NCBI GenBank assembly: GCA_002315315.1
Contig: DCGT01000006.1
Span: forward strand, 1 to 6,229
Direction of reading: 5' to 3'
Origin: Faecalibacterium sp. UBA1771
GTDB taxonomy: Bacteria > Bacillota > Clostridia > Oscillospirales > Ruminococcaceae
Length of the DNA stretch: 6,229 nt
Shown: one piece after another, positions 5,274 through 6,229 of the stretch
Position numbering within the stretch: the first letter of the stretch is position 1
Layout: each line of letters opens with the position of its first letter
Position numbers and translations under genes: made by a program
Notes under the pieces: generated by a model
Told to the model about the DNA's origin: nothing
The model's input: only the letters and a program-made list of their open reading frames with translations
The model's database searches: none

Positions 5274-6229
5274 ATGAACAGCAAAATAAAACGTTTAACC
5301 GCCTTGATTCTGGTCTTGGCAATGGTCGCGACCTACATACCGGTCAGTGTTTTCGCCGCGTGGACTGCCACCGTGAATTATGACCTTAAAGGCGGCAATG
5401 TCAACGGTGCTACCACGCTTGCACCGCCCACCGGGAGCGGAAGCGGTTTTAGTACTACCGTGAAGCTAAGAAGCGATGTACCGACCAAAGACGGCTATAA
5501 GTTTTTGGGCTGGAAGGGCGTAGATACCTATCAGCCGGGTGACGAGTATACTGTTACTTCAGTTGCAAGGACCGTTAAACTGGAAGCCCAATGGGGAGCG
5601 ATTTATACGGTTAAATTCCTGCCCGGTACAGGCGGCATCGGTACTGCTATGGCAGATGTCAAGGCGGGTCCCGATGATACCTTTAATCTTCCCTTAAACA
5701 CCTACACCCGCGCAGGCTACCATTTTGACAAGTGGAAATCCAATGTCACGAATGTGCTTGATAAACCCTACACATACAGTGACGGCGAATCGGTCAAAAA
5801 TATTCACCAGTCGCCGATACACAGCGATAAAAGCGTTGTCGAGCTTACGGCTCAGTGGGAAGCGAACAGCTACACTGTTACGCTCGACGCCAACGGGGGT
5901 ACCTTCCTCGCTCTTTACGGAGGCGGCGAAACCTACTCCTATTCGGTAAAATATGACGATAAATACGGTGTCAATCTTGCCAAAACCGACCTGGGAAGCT
6001 ATACAATCGGTATCTGCTTGCGCGGCGATAAATTCGATTTCGACGGCTGGTATACCGAGAAAACGGGCGGAACCAAGGTTCATACCGACACTGTCAACAC
6101 CCGTGCCGAGAATCATACCCTCTATGCACATTGGACAGCTAAGACATATACCGTCAAGTTCAGCGGCGGCGATGCCGACGGAGGAACCGCCATGCAGGAT
6201 ATGGAGGTCAGCCGCGGCTCGAGCTTCAC
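5274..6229 (+). CDS. Secreted InlB B-repeat (Listeria-Bacteroides repeat) surface protein, N-terminal part
   Basis: The visible 318 residues run off the right edge without a stop. Residues 1-28 form a signal peptide: a basic start (MNSKIKRL), a hydrophobic core (TALILVLAMVATYI) and a likely cleavage site after VFA. InlB B-repeat/Flg_new-like modules follow, each with a beta-strand opening (YTV.F/L...GG), a central GY.F.GW or F.F.GW and a closing L.A.W. They cover residues ~32-107 (FLGWKG...LEAQW), ~111-195 (FDKWKS...ELTAQW), ~200-287 (LDANGG...FDGWYTEKTGG...LYAHW), and the start of a fourth from ~292. Such modules are ubiquitin-like-fold spacers that project adhesive domains from the cell wall. 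The binding or anchoring domain, if any, lies beyond the window. It has its own promoter and leader and is not co-transcribed with the neighbouring hydrolase. Function is inferred as adhesion or surface display; the ligand is unknown. Confidence 0.92.
   Translation, partial: MNSKIKRLTALILVLAMVATYIPVSVFAAWTATVNYDLKGGNVNGATTLAPPTGSGSGFSTTVKLRSDVPTKDGYKFLGWKGVDTYQPGDEYTVTSVARTVKLEAQWGAIYTVKFLPGTGGIGTAMADVKAGPDDTFNLPLNTYTRAGYHFDKWKSNVTNVLDKPYTYSDGESVKNIHQSPIHSDKSVVELTAQWEANSYTVTLDANGGTFLALYGGGETYSYSVKYDDKYGVNLAKTDLGSYTIGICLRGDKFDFDGWYTEKTGGTKVHTDTVNTRAENHTLYAHWTAKTYTVKFSGGDADGGTAMQDMEVSRGSSF
5367..6229 (+). repeat. Tandem InlB B-repeat modules (three complete, fourth cut)
   Basis: Module borders at DNA level are about 5367-5594, 5604-5858, 5871-6134 and 6147 to the edge. 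The copies are similar in protein pattern but clearly diverged in DNA, so they are old duplications. Modules two and three are somewhat longer than the usual ~70 residues because of insertions between the opening strand, the central GW or KW box and the closing strand. Confidence 0.85.

Noticed and set aside
5694..6131. A 145-codon minus-strand open frame
   Set aside because: It is antisense to the InlB-repeat coding region, whose repeat motifs and signal peptide are unmistakable.
1..6229. CRISPR array, defence system, mobile element or tRNA
   Set aside because: No regularly spaced short repeats, transposase or nuclease motifs, terminal inverted repeats or cloverleaf sequences were seen. All repeats found are protein-module repeats or leader hairpins.

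Overview
The window reads as a piece of an anaerobic, gut-type Firmicutes chromosome, most likely class Clostridia in the Oscillospiraceae/Ruminococcaceae neighbourhood. This is an inference. It rests on purine-rich AGGAG-type ribosome binding sites, a Gram-positive-style signal peptide, sigma-A-like promoters, and two large repeat-built surface proteins of the kind that abound in these bacteria. No RNA gene, transposase, CRISPR array or phage gene was seen.

Layout: (1) Bases 2-3262, plus strand: the 3' part (1086 residues) of a very large secreted protein. It has a parallel beta-helix built from polymorphic-outer-membrane-protein-type repeats (FxGNxA...GGGI), then beta-sandwich-like modules and a C-terminal domain ending in NPKTGV. 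Its start lies before the window. (2) Bases 3329-3363: a strong hairpin terminator in the convergent gap, probably serving both strands. (3) Bases 3397-4542, minus strand: a complete 381-residue cytoplasmic serine hydrolase of the beta-lactamase/EstB/LovD superfamily, with its own RBS, an extended -10 promoter and a leader of about 175 nt that can fold. (4) Bases 4543-5273: a 731-bp divergent intergenic region with no convincing gene. It carries the hydrolase promoter and leader, a run of ten G residues, a near-consensus promoter facing right, and a second leader of about 170 nt rich in inverted repeats. (5) Bases 5274-6229, plus strand: the N-terminal 318 residues of another secreted protein, with a signal peptide followed by three complete InlB B-repeat (Listeria-Bacteroides, Flg_new-like) modules and the start of a fourth. 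It runs off the window.

The locus is best read as surface-adhesin territory with an unrelated or loosely linked hydrolase between the adhesins. No sequence evidence ties the three genes into one pathway. The points most worth a second look are regulatory: the G10 tract just upstream of the second adhesin's promoter (possible phase variation), the two structured leaders, and the NPKTG sorting-like C-terminus that lacks a membrane anchor.
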